The translations under genes were made by a program, and so were the position numbers. The notes under the pieces are model-generated. The model searched no databases, had not been told where the DNA came from, and saw nothing but the letters and a program-made list of their open reading frames with translations. Shown here in pieces: positions 16,853-25,211 of a stretch of 64,000 nucleotides of DNA. Position 1 is the first letter of the stretch. Each line of letters starts with the position of its first letter. The stretch covers positions 186,001 through 250,000 of the forward strand of contig NZ_RAZT01000004.1 of assembly GCF_003626635.1 (NCBI RefSeq), written 5' to 3'. This stretch comes from Micromonospora musae. Its GTDB lineage: Bacteria; Actinomycetota; Actinomycetes; Mycobacteriales; Micromonosporaceae.

Positions 16853-17687
16853 CGAGTGCTCCCCGGGGATCGTAGAAGTCGGTCTCCGTGACCGCCCTGT
16901 CCAGCGCCGCGTAGCGGTCCGTCCGGCCGGGCAGCCACTGCTTCAGCCCCTCCAGGTCCAGCAGCGGCCGGGCCGAGTCGTCCGCGTAGGACATGCCGAG
17001 CAGCAGCTTGCCGAAGTGGTCGACGAGTGCCGGGTCGGCGGCCGGCCCGGCGGTCAGGTTGCAGTGGTCGTACGGCGCCGTCTGGGCGAGGACCCGCACC
17101 GATCCCGCCGGCAGCGTGCCCTCCCGCCCGAAGAGCAGCAGGTTCGCGTCGAGCAGGCAGGCCGCGTCCGCGCGCCCGGCGCGCAGCGCCTGCGCGGCGT
17201 CCCGCTCCCCGCCCACATGGTCGCCGTGCAGGCCGACCCCGACGTCGAACCGGAGCACCTCGATGTCCACCTTCGGGTCCAGGCCCGCGGCGCGCAGCAG
17301 CGCCAACGGCAGCAGGGTCGCCTGCGGCGAGTCGACCGCACCGGTGGCCACCGTCCGGCCACGCAGGTCGGACAGAGTCTGATGCGCCGAATCGGCTCGC
17401 ACCACGACGACCGAGGTGAGGTCGCGATCCGTGTCGCGCATCGCGATCGGACGTACCGTCGCGTCCTGCGCGCGAGCCAGCCGCTGGGCGCGCAGCCAGG
17501 CCAGGGGAGAGTTCCAGGCCAGGTCGATCCGGCCGGCCAGCAGCTCCTCGACCTGCCGCTCGTACTGGGAATAGAGGACGTAGTCCAGGTCGAGGCCGCG
17601 GTCGCGGAACCAGGACCGGAAGCCGGTCCAGATGGTCACGACCTTCGGGTCGTAGGCGACGGCGCCGAGCAGCAGGGTGTGCCTCAC
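16830..17687 (-). CDS. PhnD/SsuA-type periplasmic-binding-fold protein, leaderless
   Basis: A 285-residue type 2 periplasmic-binding-protein fold: LLLGAVAYDPKVVTIWTGF at the N-terminus, YERQVEELLAGRIDLAWNSPLAWL (about residues 40-63, PhnD-like), DLRGRTVATGAVDSPQATLLPLALL (about 107-130), AGRADAACLLD, and APYDHCNLTAG. It starts at GTG 17687, within a GTGA overlap with the flavoprotein gene stop, so there is no room for a signal peptide or lipobox, and no ABC permease or ATPase gene is nearby. It is therefore probably cytoplasmic and acts as a ligand-binding partner or enzyme rather than a transporter subunit. The ligand is unknown. Confidence 0.8.
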   Translation of the reverse strand: MRHTLLLGAVAYDPKVVTIWTGFRSWFRDRGLDLDYVLYSQYERQVEELLAGRIDLAWNSPLAWLRAQRLARAQDATVRPIAMRDTDRDLTSVVVVRADSAHQTLSDLRGRTVATGAVDSPQATLLPLALLRAAGLDPKVDIEVLRFDVGVGLHGDHVGGERDAAQALRAGRADAACLLDANLLLFGREGTLPAGSVRVLAQTAPYDHCNLTAGPAADPALVDHFGKLLLGMSYADDSARPLLDLEGLKQWLPGRTDRYAALDRAVTETDFYDPRGALGAADYRP

Positions 17688-18814
17688 GCGTCGGCTCCGT
17701 CCAGCAGCGGCAGGCCGCACAGCGCCCGCCCGACGAAGTCCAGCAACGCCGGCGTGGTCGGCGCCATCACCCGGGCGGCCCGGGAATCGCGGAAGCGGCG
17801 TTCGATCCCCAACTCCTTGCGGAACGCGGCGCCGCCGCACGCCGTCATCGCCAGGTCCGCGACCTCGGCGGCACCGCCGTCCGCCGCTGCCTTGATCTCC
17901 AGGACGAGCAGTTGGGCGTCTTCACGCCCCTCAGCCAGGGCGGCCAGGGTCGCGTCCAGGAGCGCGGCGGTGCGATCGGTCTCGATCCGCATCCGGGCCA
18001 GGATCGCCCGGGACTCCGGCTGCCCGGCGAGCGACCGGTTCAGGTGCTGCAGCCGGGTACGGGTCAGATGCTCCGCCGTCTCCCGGGTCACCGCCTGCAT
18101 CAGTCCGATGCTCGCGGCCGCGTTGAGCAGCAGGAAACAGGGCAGCACCGCGGTGAGCGCGAGGTCCAGGCCCGCGCCGTCGGGGCCGAGCCGGGCGCTG
18201 GCGGGCACCAGCAGACCGTCGGCGGCGACCGGGCGGGAGTCGTTGCCGCGCAGTCCGAGCCCGTCGAACTCCGGGCCGATGGAGAGTCCCGGTGAGCCGG
18301 CCTCGACCAGCCACAGCGACATCGGCCCGGCGGCGGTGAGCGGCCGGCTCGACCAGACGTAGCTGTCCGCCTCGCCGGCCGAGGTGACCCAGCTCTTCCG
18401 GGCGTCCAGACGTACCTGCCCGCCCTCGTCGGTGGCCGTGCTCACCGGCGCCCAGAAGTGGCTGCGTGATCCGGCCTCGGAGAAGGCCAGCGTGCTCAGG
18501 TGCCGTCCGGCGGCGATCTCGCGCAGCACGTCGCCGGAGTCCGCGGCGGTCAGCGCGGCCACCGCGCTGTAGTGCATCAGGGTGACCATCGCGGTCGACC
18601 CGCAGGCGGTCGAGAGTTGCCGGATCACGTCCGTGGCCGCGCGGAGATCCTGCCCGCCGCCGCCGTGTTCGCTCGGCACCGTGAGGGCGAGCAGGCCGGC
18701 GTCCGCCAACGCGTCGACGGCCTTGCGGGGAAAGGCGGCGGACCGGTCGACCTCCGCGGCCTGGGGTACGACGATCTCCTCGATGATTCGACTCAACGAC
18801 TCGTGATGTCCCAT
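17684..18814 (-). CDS. Acyl-CoA dehydrogenase-like flavoprotein (possible flavin monooxygenase)
   Basis: A 376-residue acyl-CoA dehydrogenase-fold protein: N-terminal helical domain (FPRKAVDALADAGLLALTVPSEHGGGG), a middle beta-domain (STLAFSEAGSRSHFWAPVSTAT, ARKSWVTSAGEADSYVWSSRP), and a C-terminal helical bundle (RRFRDSRAARVMAPTTPALLDFVGRALCG). The FAD-binding SEAGS and VTSAG blocks are present. The usual catalytic Glu of acyl-CoA dehydrogenases is not evident, so it may belong with DszC/SfnC/hydroxylase-like relatives that use reduced flavin and oxygen. First gene of a leftward operon, ATG at 18814 after GGAGG; it is coupled by GTGA to the PhnD-like gene. Confidence 0.82.
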   Translation of the reverse strand: MGHHESLSRIIEEIVVPQAAEVDRSAAFPRKAVDALADAGLLALTVPSEHGGGGQDLRAATDVIRQLSTACGSTAMVTLMHYSAVAALTAADSGDVLREIAAGRHLSTLAFSEAGSRSHFWAPVSTATDEGGQVRLDARKSWVTSAGEADSYVWSSRPLTAAGPMSLWLVEAGSPGLSIGPEFDGLGLRGNDSRPVAADGLLVPASARLGPDGAGLDLALTAVLPCFLLLNAAASIGLMQAVTRETAEHLTRTRLQHLNRSLAGQPESRAILARMRIETDRTAALLDATLAALAEGREDAQLLVLEIKAAADGGAAEVADLAMTACGGAAFRKELGIERRFRDSRAARVMAPTTPALLDFVGRALCGLPLLDGADA

Positions 18815-19117
18815 TGTTTCCTCCCCAGATGCAGAGTGAACCGACCTGTGGTGGTGCCAGTGGCGTGGGAATCCGGGTGGGACGAGTGGCTGCGCCCACC
18901 GATGCGGCGGGGGTGTCCGGTGTGCAGTGGCGCGGACAGCGGAAGCGGCAGACGGCACCGGAGGCCAGGTGCGGAGTGGGTGTGCTGGCTGGGCAACAGC
19001 GTAGTTACGGAACGCGACGACTGGAAGAGGCTCCCATCGATCGGTCATCGCGCGGGCGCCCGCTGCGGCAGCGAGCGGGCCACCCCGGCCTCGCCGGCCC
19101 GGTGACGTCGCGGCGGG
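18815..19117. other. Intergenic region upstream of the flavoprotein operon
   Basis: About 300 bases between the flavoprotein start and the MFS stop, both leftward. A GCCCGCT/AGCGGGC stem lies at 19058-19080 (7 bp plus extension), 38 bases past the MFS stop, and is a likely terminator for the transporter. The remainder should contain the promoter of the flavoprotein/PhnD/diiron operon, with an AT-richer patch near 19000-19015. No known riboswitch pattern was recognised. Confidence 0.45.
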
Positions 19118-20365
19118 TCAGGCGGCCGGGACCCGCTCGGCCGGCTGGGCGGGTGGGTGCGCCAGCAGGTCTGATCGTCGGGGCAGCAGGAGCGGGGTGG
19201 CGAGCAGGAGGACGCCGGAGAGAGCGATCGCGGCGAGCGGGCCGACGAGCGTGGCGAGCAGCCCCCAGATCACCATGAGGGTTGCCTGCGTGAGTCTGCT
19301 GCTGACGCTCCAGGTGGTGAGGACCTGGGCGGCGCGGTCGGCGGGAGTCCGTTGCAGGCGTTCGGTGGCGTGGATCGGGTTGAAGACGCCCATGCACGTG
19401 ATCAGCAGGCCCTCGACGACGATCACGGTGAGGAGTCCGCTGAGGCCGGGCTGGAGAAACGCGAGGCCGAGCGGGAAGAGCGACCGCAGCCAACCGGAGA
19501 CGGTCATGACGCGGTACCGGCCGTGACGCCGCACGAGGCGTGCGCAGAGTCGGGCCCCCACGAAGCCGCCGAGTGCCGGGAGGCCGAAGGCGAGACCGTA
19601 CTGCCAGGCGGGGAAGTGGTACTCGCCCAGCAGGAGGAGGGCGAGGAGCGGGGCGGTGGCCATGATCAGGCCGCCGACCAGAGTCGAGTTGAGGAACAGT
19701 CGCCGTAGTACGCGGTCGCGCAGGATGAACCGCCAGCCGTCGAGGAGGTCGGCGCGGCGCAACCGGGTCGCCGGGTCGCGGGGCGTCGCGACGTCGCCGC
19801 CGCGGATGCCGAGCACCCCGAGCGCGGAGAGCAGGTAGCTGATCGAGTCGGCCAGGATGGTGACGACTGGGCCGAGCAGCCCGCTGAGCGCGCCGCCGAG
19901 AGGCGGTCCGGCCGCCGTCGCCACCCAGCTCGTGCCCTCGAATCTCCCGCTCGCGATGAGGAGGTGATCACCGCGGACGAGGTGTTTCAGGTATGCGCCG
20001 GAGGCCGCGGTGAAGGTGATGCTCGCGGCCCCGGAGACGACCGAGACGACCAGCAGTTGGCCGTAGGAGAGCGAGCCGAGGAGATACGCCGCCGGGACAC
20101 TCGCCATCGCCAGGAACCGGGCCAGGTCCATAGCGATCATCACCGGACGCTTGGGCCGGTGCTCGACCCACGGCCCGAGCGGGAACGCGATGATCGCCGC
20201 GACGGCGAGCCCGGCGGCCTCCAGGAGCGAGACCGCGAACGCCGACGCGTGCAGCTCCCGGACCGCGATGAGCGGGAACGCGCCGAAGGCGATCCACGTG
20301 CCGTAGGTGCTGACCGCGTAGGCCGACCAGAGCCAGCCGAAACTGGCGCCCAACTTCACGCGCAC
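19118..20365 (-). CDS. MFS transporter (MFS_3/enterobactin-exporter-like)
   Basis: A 415-residue membrane protein with about ten to twelve hydrophobic helices. KLGASFGWLWSAYAVSTYGTWIAFGAFPLIAV and VEHRPKRPVMIAMDLARFLAM match the MFS_3 group, in which the TM2-TM3 loop is WVEHRPKRPVMI. GEYHFPAWQYGLAFGLPALGGFVGARLCARLVRR is the second half's equivalent. It is likely an efflux pump for drugs or metabolites. The start is GTG 20365 (GGAGG four bases upstream) or GTG 20359. It is divergent from the LysR gene at 20487, a natural regulator, which is interrupted by a stop codon. Confidence 0.85.
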   Translation of the reverse strand: MRVKLGASFGWLWSAYAVSTYGTWIAFGAFPLIAVRELHASAFAVSLLEAAGLAVAAIIAFPLGPWVEHRPKRPVMIAMDLARFLAMASVPAAYLLGSLSYGQLLVVSVVSGAASITFTAASGAYLKHLVRGDHLLIASGRFEGTSWVATAAGPPLGGALSGLLGPVVTILADSISYLLSALGVLGIRGGDVATPRDPATRLRRADLLDGWRFILRDRVLRRLFLNSTLVGGLIMATAPLLALLLLGEYHFPAWQYGLAFGLPALGGFVGARLCARLVRRHGRYRVMTVSGWLRSLFPLGLAFLQPGLSGLLTVIVVEGLLITCMGVFNPIHATERLQRTPADRAAQVLTTWSVSSRLTQATLMVIWGLLATLVGPLAAIALSGVLLLATPLLLPRRSDLLAHPPAQPAERVPAA

Positions 20366-20486
20366 GTCGCCTCCGGGGACAACTGATGGTGGTGTCCCTG
20401 CATCAGATCGGCCGGGAAAGCGCAGGGTCAAACAACCGCTCCACGGCGAGCCACAACGATCAGTTGGGCAGGCATAGGCTGGGCTG

Positions 20487-21455
20487 GTGGATACCGAGGC
20501 GGTGCGATCGTTCGTCCGGGCGGCCGAGTTCGGGCAGTTGCAGCACGCGGCCGACGAGCTGGGCGTGACCCAGCAGGGGATCTCGAAGCGGGTCGCCGCC
20601 CTGGAGCGGGAGCTGGCGGTGCGGCTGTTCGCCCGTACCGCCCGGGGGGTCGAGCTGACGCTCGACGGCCAGGCGTTCCTTCCGCACGCGCGGAGCATCG
20701 TCGCGGCCGTCGACCGGGCGGTCACCGCGGTCCGGCCGGGCTCGCGGGCACTCCGGATCGACGTCCTCGGCCTACGGAGCGCGCAGGCCGTCGTGCTGCA
20801 CGACTACTAGCGGTCGCACCCCGAGACGGAGCTCGACGTGGTGACGCTCAGGGTCGACGACCCGCACGTGGTGGCCGCCGCCGTGCGGGCCGGCGAGATC
20901 GACGCCTCGTTCCGCACCGTCACCGATCCGGCCACGCTCCCGCCCGACGTACGGATGATCCACGCCTTCGACTCGCCGCTGGAACTCCTCGTCGGCCCCC
21001 GGCATCCGCTCGCCGCCGCACGAACGGTGACCCCACGCCAGCTGCGTGAGCGTCGGATCTGGGTGCCGGGCATCGTGCCCCGAAGCGAGTGGGCGGAGTT
21101 CTACGACCAGCTCGCCGCCGCTTTCGACCTGCGGATCGACGCGGCGGGCCCGAACTTCGGCACCGAGGTGCTCCTCGACGCCCTCGCGGACTCCGCCGAC
21201 GTGGCCACCCTCGTCGGCTCACGCGACCGGTACCTCTGGCCGGCGAGCCACGACCTACGCCGCATCCCGATCGTGGACCCGACGCTCGTCTACCCGCTCT
21301 CGCTCATGCTCCCCGAAACCGATCCGCATCCGGGACTTCGGGCGATCATCGAGCACTTCGCGAGCCTGACCCCGATCCCCGAGCCGGCCTGGCTCCCCTC
21401 CTGGGCGGCGGCAGCACGCCGCAGCGCTGACGAGATCGCGGACAGCCGCCGCTGA
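20487..21455 (+). pseudogene. LysR-family regulator interrupted by an in-frame amber codon
   Basis: One reading frame encodes a complete LysR protein of about 322 residues, but a TAG sits at 20808-20810. Before it: the N-terminal winged helix (MDTEAVRSFVRAAEFGQLQHAADELGVTQQGISKRVAALE, residues 1-40) and the linker helix. After it, in the same frame: RSHPETELDVVTLRVDDPHVVAAAVRAGEIDASF and the rest of the effector domain, ending ADEIADSRR. The interrupted site reads HDY-stop-RSHPETEL, where relatives usually have an aromatic or basic residue; TGG to TAG is the simplest change. Unless suppressed, only the 107-residue DNA-binding part is made. Its natural target is probably the divergent MFS gene. 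Confidence 0.85.
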
Positions 21456-21475
21456 CGGGCGCGGCCCCGTCAGCG
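21450..21475. terminator. Bidirectional hairpin containing both stop codons
   Basis: CGCTGACGGG pairs perfectly with CCCGTCAGCG around a 6-base loop. The left arm contains the TGA of the LysR frame (21453-21455) and the right arm the stop of the leftward UPF0303 gene (21470-21472), so a single dyad provides termination for both convergent genes. Confidence 0.7.
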
Positions 21476-21934
21476 ACCGGAGCGCTCGGCCTCCAGGAAG
21501 AGCCCGAGGGCCTCCACGACCAGGCGGTGGTCGTCGAGTTGGGGCAGGCCGGAGACGGTGACGGTGCCGACCGGGCCGGTGCCCTTGAGGATGATCGGGA
21601 AGCAGCCGCCGTGCGCCGCGTAGCGGGCCGAATCGAGGTGGGCCTGCTCCTCGAAGGTGGTGCCGCGGTCGCGGAAGCTCTGGCCCACGCGGTAGGAGCT
21701 GTGCCCGAACCGGCGTACGACGCGGATCTTGCGCTCGATCCAGTCGTCGTTGTCGGCGGAGGTGCCGGGCAGCGCGTAGTGGAAGAGCTGGTGGTCGCCG
21801 AGACGGATGTCGACCGTGATGGCGTGGCCCCGGGCCCGCCCCAGCTCGACCAGACGGGTGCCCAGGGCCCACGCGTCGTCGTGGTCGAAACGGTCGAACT
21901 GGAGGCGTTCCTCCTGCTCCTGAAGCTCTGCCAT
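21470..21934 (-). CDS. UPF0303 family protein
   Basis: A 154-residue protein closely matching the UPF0303 (YBR137W-like, DUF336-type fold) pattern: LQEQEERLQFDRFDHDDAWALG at the start, ITVDIRLGDHQLFHYALPGTSADNDDWIERKIRVVRRFGHSSYRVG in the middle and GGCFPIILKGTGPVGTVTVSGLPQLDDHRLVVEAL at the end. The family is soluble, forms oligomers, and has no agreed enzymatic role, though it is sometimes called heme-degrading. The ATG at 21934 directly follows a GTG (21937) that has the better spacing to GGAG; either may start. No operon partners. Confidence 0.85.
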   Translation of the reverse strand: MAELQEQEERLQFDRFDHDDAWALGTRLVELGRARGHAITVDIRLGDHQLFHYALPGTSADNDDWIERKIRVVRRFGHSSYRVGQSFRDRGTTFEEQAHLDSARYAAHGGCFPIILKGTGPVGTVTVSGLPQLDDHRLVVEALGLFLEAERSGR

Positions 21935-22105
21935 CACGGTGTGCCGCTCCCTTCCTCGTTCGTCACAGCGATCTAAACAGAGCGGAAGCCGGCGAGGCGC
22001 CACGGTGTGCCTACCGCAACAGCACGGCGGCGGGCCCGGCCGTGACGCGCCGGCGCGTGCCACCACGGATGGCATGGGCGGCACCCGGTCGGGTACGCGA
22101 CGACG

Positions 22106-22765
22106 ATGCGCGTCACCAAGTACCTGCACTCGTGCCTGCTCGTCGACACCGGCGCCGCCCGGCTGCTCATCGACCCCGGCCGGTTCACCTTCGTCGAAGG
22201 CCGGGTCACCCCGGAGGACTTCGGCGACCTCGACGCGATCGCCGTGACCCACCACCACCCCGACCACGCCGACCCGGACGCCCTGACCGCGATCACGCGA
22301 CGCACGGGCGCGCCGCTGCTCGGCAACCGGGAGAGCGCCGAACACCTCGCCGCGTACGGCCTGACCGTCACCGTGCTCGAACCCGGACGGCACCACGTCA
22401 ACGGCGTGACCATCGACGCGATCCGCGCCGACCACGAACCGGTGCTCGCCGAGGAGACCCCCGCCAACACGGCGTACCTCGTCGACGGTCGCGTCCTGCA
22501 CTGCGGCGACTCCCTGCACCCGGCCCTCTTCGCCCACCAGGGCGTCGACCTGCTCGCCGTGCCCGTCCTGGGTCCGTACCTGACCGAGCGACTCGTCGCC
22601 GGCTTCATCGCCCAGCTCCGGCCCGCAGCCGTCGTCCCGTTGCACGACGGCTACGCCAAGGAGTTCTTCATCACCCAGCGTTACGACACCTACCGCCCCT
22701 ACGTCGAGCAGCTCGGCATCACCTGGCACGACCTCATCAGGCCCGGCGACACGGCGACCCTCTGA
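22106..22765 (+). CDS. MBL-fold metallo-hydrolase
   Basis: A 219-residue metallo-beta-lactamase-fold protein: MRVTKYLHSCLLVDTGAARLLIDPG (first strands with the conserved Asp), the metal motif VTHHHPDHADPDAL (HxHxDH, about residues 49-62), a later DHEPVL and the metal-bridging region VDGRVLHCGDSLHPA, and VVPLHDGY as the final metal histidine. This is the UlaG/Zn-dependent hydrolase-like branch, with varied esterase or nuclease substrates. The start ATG at 22106 follows a GC-rich leader without a strong Shine-Dalgarno. It converges with the MocR gene (stops 22765 and 22776). Confidence 0.85.
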   Translation: MRVTKYLHSCLLVDTGAARLLIDPGRFTFVEGRVTPEDFGDLDAIAVTHHHPDHADPDALTAITRRTGAPLLGNRESAEHLAAYGLTVTVLEPGRHHVNGVTIDAIRADHEPVLAEETPANTAYLVDGRVLHCGDSLHPALFAHQGVDLLAVPVLGPYLTERLVAGFIAQLRPAAVVPLHDGYAKEFFITQRYDTYRPYVEQLGITWHDLIRPGDTATL

Positions 22766-22775
22766 CCGGGCGGGC

Positions 22776-24212
22776 CTACGGCATGACGCCGCAGAGCGCG
22801 TCCAGCGCGCCCGCCCACGCGCTGTCCGAGGGGGCCGCGTAGTTGACCACCAGCCCGTCCGGCTCGGCCGACCGCCAGCCCGGGTCGGCCAGTTCGTGAC
22901 GGAAGTCGGCCATCGGGGCCACCGCCAGGCCCCGGTGGGCCGCCGCCTGGACCACCGACGCCTCGGTGCCGGGCGGCAGCTCGAGGACCGCCTGCAGCCC
23001 GGCCGCCATCCCGGTCACGCGGACGCCGGGCGCCCGCTGGGCCAGCGCCGCGACCAGCTCGTCCCGGCGGCGCCGGTAGCGCACCCGCATCGAGCGCACC
23101 TGACGGTCGTACGCGCCGGAGGCGATGAACTCGGCGAGCGTCAGCTGCTCCACCGCGCTCGACATGTAGTCGATCTCCCCCTTGGCGGCCACGATCTCCG
23201 GGACCAGATCCTTCGGCAGCACCATCCACCCGAGCCGCAGCGCGGGCGCCAGCGACTTGCTCGCCGTGCCGAAGTACACCACCCGCTCCGGGTCCAGGCC
23301 CTGCAGCGCGCCCACCGGCTGGCGGTCGTATCTGAACTCCCCGTCGTAGTCGTCCTCCAGGACCAGCCCGCCCGTGGCGCGGGCCCAGTCCACCGCCGCC
23401 GTGCGTCGCTGCGGGGTCAACGCGACCCCCGTCGGGTACTGGTGCGCCGGGGTCAGCAGCGCCGCGCCGACCCCGCTCAATCCCGCTAAATCGTCGGTGC
23501 GCGCGCCGTGCTCGTCGACGTAGAGGGGCGGGATCCGCAGGCCGGCGCTGGTCAGCAGGTCGCGATAGACGTCGAGGCCGTACGACTCGACGGCCAGCGC
23601 CGGGACCCGCCGCGCCCGAAGCACCTGCGCCATCAGCGTCAGACCATGGTGGAAACCGGCACAGATCACGATCCGATCCGGCGTGGCGTACACCCCGCGA
23701 GCCCGCGCCAGATAGTCCGCGAGGGCGGTACGCAGCTCCACCCGGCCGTGGGCGTCGCCGTAGCCGAAGGCGTCGTTCGGGGCCGTCGTCAGCGCCCGGC
23801 GGGCGGCTTTGAGCCACTCCGCACGGGGAAACTCGGCGAGGGTCGGCGTACCCGGCAGCAGGCCGTACGTGGGACGGCGCTGAGCGGGCCGGGCGCGAGC
23901 GGCGGCGGACGCCGCGCCGCGCGGTTCGGCCCGCTTGGCCACCCGCGTTCCGGAGCCCTGCCGGGCGGTGAGCCAGCCCTCGGCGACGAGTTCGGCGTAG
24001 GTGTCGGCGACGGTGTTGCGGGCGATACCGAGATCGGCGGCGAGTGAGCGGGACGACGGCAGCCGGGTGCCGGGCACCAGACGTCCGGTGCGGATGGCCT
24101 CCCGCAGGGCGTCGGTGAGCCCGGCGCGCAGCCCGGAGCCGGTCAGGTCCAGATGCAGGTCGGCACCGGAGACCGACGCTGGGACGGCGGAACTGGACCA
24201 GGAATCTGTCAC
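22776..24212 (-). CDS. MocR-type regulator (GntR HTH plus aminotransferase domain)
   Basis: A 478-residue fusion. Residues about 20-90 form a GntR winged helix (LTDALREAIRTGRLVPGTRLPSSRSLAADLGIARNTVADTYAELVAEGWL). Residues about 120-470 are a class I aminotransferase domain with YGDAHGRVELRTALADYLARARGV and the PLP region TASKSLAPALRLGWMVLP, whose lysine follows SKS. MocR proteins use PLP or a PLP adduct as effector; PdxR members control vitamin B6 genes. It is divergent from the PEP-mutase-like gene, and a pair of GTGGACC-type boxes (24192-24224) overlaps its own start, suggesting autoregulation. A paralogue is at 47409. Confidence 0.9.
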   Translation of the reverse strand: MTDSWSSSAVPASVSGADLHLDLTGSGLRAGLTDALREAIRTGRLVPGTRLPSSRSLAADLGIARNTVADTYAELVAEGWLTARQGSGTRVAKRAEPRGAASAAARARPAQRRPTYGLLPGTPTLAEFPRAEWLKAARRALTTAPNDAFGYGDAHGRVELRTALADYLARARGVYATPDRIVICAGFHHGLTLMAQVLRARRVPALAVESYGLDVYRDLLTSAGLRIPPLYVDEHGARTDDLAGLSGVGAALLTPAHQYPTGVALTPQRRTAAVDWARATGGLVLEDDYDGEFRYDRQPVGALQGLDPERVVYFGTASKSLAPALRLGWMVLPKDLVPEIVAAKGEIDYMSSAVEQLTLAEFIASGAYDRQVRSMRVRYRRRRDELVAALAQRAPGVRVTGMAAGLQAVLELPPGTEASVVQAAAHRGLAVAPMADFRHELADPGWRSAEPDGLVVNYAAPSDSAWAGALDALCGVMP

Positions 24213-24224
24213 GGAAGTGGACCG
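24192..24224. promoter_or_regulatory. Candidate MocR operator, two TGGACC boxes
   Basis: ACTGGACCA (24192-24200) and AGTGGACCG (24216-24224) are direct repeats with a 24-base period spanning the MocR start codon (24212). GAAGTGGACCGTA resembles the published PdxR box of Corynebacterium glutamicum (AAAGTGG-rich). The same box with the same 24-base period recurs in reverse orientation near the paralogue at 48782-48814. Confidence 0.55.
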
Positions 24225-24259
24225 TATCGCAGTGCCACCGGCGACGTAGCGTTGCCGGC

Positions 24260-24334
24260 ATGACGATCAACGACGGCGTGGAGCGAACTCTGCGCTCCGA
24301 CGCCCCGCACACCCTCGGGGCGTGGCCGAGATGA
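24260..24334 (+). other. Short upstream frame coupled to the lyase gene
   Basis: A 24-codon frame (MTINDGVERTLRSDAPHTLGAWPR) starts at ATG 24260 and ends with a TGA that overlaps the lyase ATG (ATGA, 24331-24334). It might be a leader peptide allowing translational coupling, or the true N-terminal remnant of a neighbouring gene. The predicted peptide matches nothing I recognise, so it could also be chance. Confidence 0.35.
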
Positions 24335-25047
24335 CCGCCGCCACCTTCCGCGCCCTGCACCAGAACCGCGCCGGCGGTGACCCGCTCGTCCTGCCCGGAC
24401 CGTGGGACGCGGCGAGCGCCCGGGCCTTCGTCGAGGCCGGCTACCCCGCGTTGGCGACCCCGAGTGCCGGGATCGCCGCCTCGCTCGGGTACGAGGACGG
24501 CTCGACTCCGGCCGACGAGATGTTCGCCGCCGTGGCGAGAATCGCCCGCGCCGTCGCCGTCCCGGTCTCCGCCGACGTCGAGGGCGGGTACGGACTTCCG
24601 CCCCGGGAGCTGGTCGGGCGGCTGCTGGAGGCGGGTGCCGTCGGCTGCAACCTGGAGGACTCCGTGGAGCACAGCACGCTCAATGATCCCCAGCGGCACG
24701 CCCAGTGGCTGGCCGAGGTGCGGGCGGAGGCGGGTGACGACCTCTTCATCAACGCGCGCGTCGACACCTTCCTGGTCGGGACGGGCGACCCGGATGACGC
24801 CGTGGCACGGGCGCGGCTGTACGCGGCCGCCGGCGCCGACTGCGTCTACCCGATCATGGCGCCGGCCGAGGTGATCCCGCTGCTTCGGGTGGGCATCGAG
24901 GGCCCGCTCAACCTGGTGGGAACGCCGGAGAAGGAGGCGGTGGCCGAGCTGGCCCGGCTGGGCGCGACCCGCATCACCTTCGGTCCGCAGCTGCAGTGGC
25001 ACGCGCAGGGGGCGACCGCCGAACTCGCGGCGCGGTTGCGCGGCTGA
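24331..25047 (+). CDS. Isocitrate lyase/PEP mutase superfamily protein
   Basis: A 238-residue TIM-barrel enzyme of the PEP mutase/isocitrate lyase superfamily: LVLPGPWDAASARAFVEAGYPALATPSAGIAASLGY (substrate and Asp loop), VPVSADVEGGYG (metal-binding Asp/Glu), GCNLEDSVE, FINARVDTF and the closing THTR-like strand ATRITFGPQLQ. The KKCGH active-site cysteine loop of true isocitrate lyases is absent, so a carboxyPEP mutase-like, oxaloacetate-type or 2-methylisocitrate-like C-C/C-P activity is possible. The ATG at 24331 overlaps the stop of a 24-codon upstream frame (24260-24334). Control by the divergent MocR regulator is likely. Confidence 0.82.
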   Translation: MTAATFRALHQNRAGGDPLVLPGPWDAASARAFVEAGYPALATPSAGIAASLGYEDGSTPADEMFAAVARIARAVAVPVSADVEGGYGLPPRELVGRLLEAGAVGCNLEDSVEHSTLNDPQRHAQWLAEVRAEAGDDLFINARVDTFLVGTGDPDDAVARARLYAAAGADCVYPIMAPAEVIPLLRVGIEGPLNLVGTPEKEAVAELARLGATRITFGPQLQWHAQGATAELAARLRG

Positions 25048-25211
25048 GGCCCAGCGCCCCGCAGCCGCCACTGGACCGGCGCTCCAGAGCCGCGACTGAG
25101 GGCGTTTGCGAGGCTGGCCGGGCCCGGGGTTTGTTGACGCGGATCGCGTCCCGCAGCGCCAGAAGTTGGGGCTGGTTGCCTCATCCGACGCACCGCGACG
25201 AGGATCAGCAC

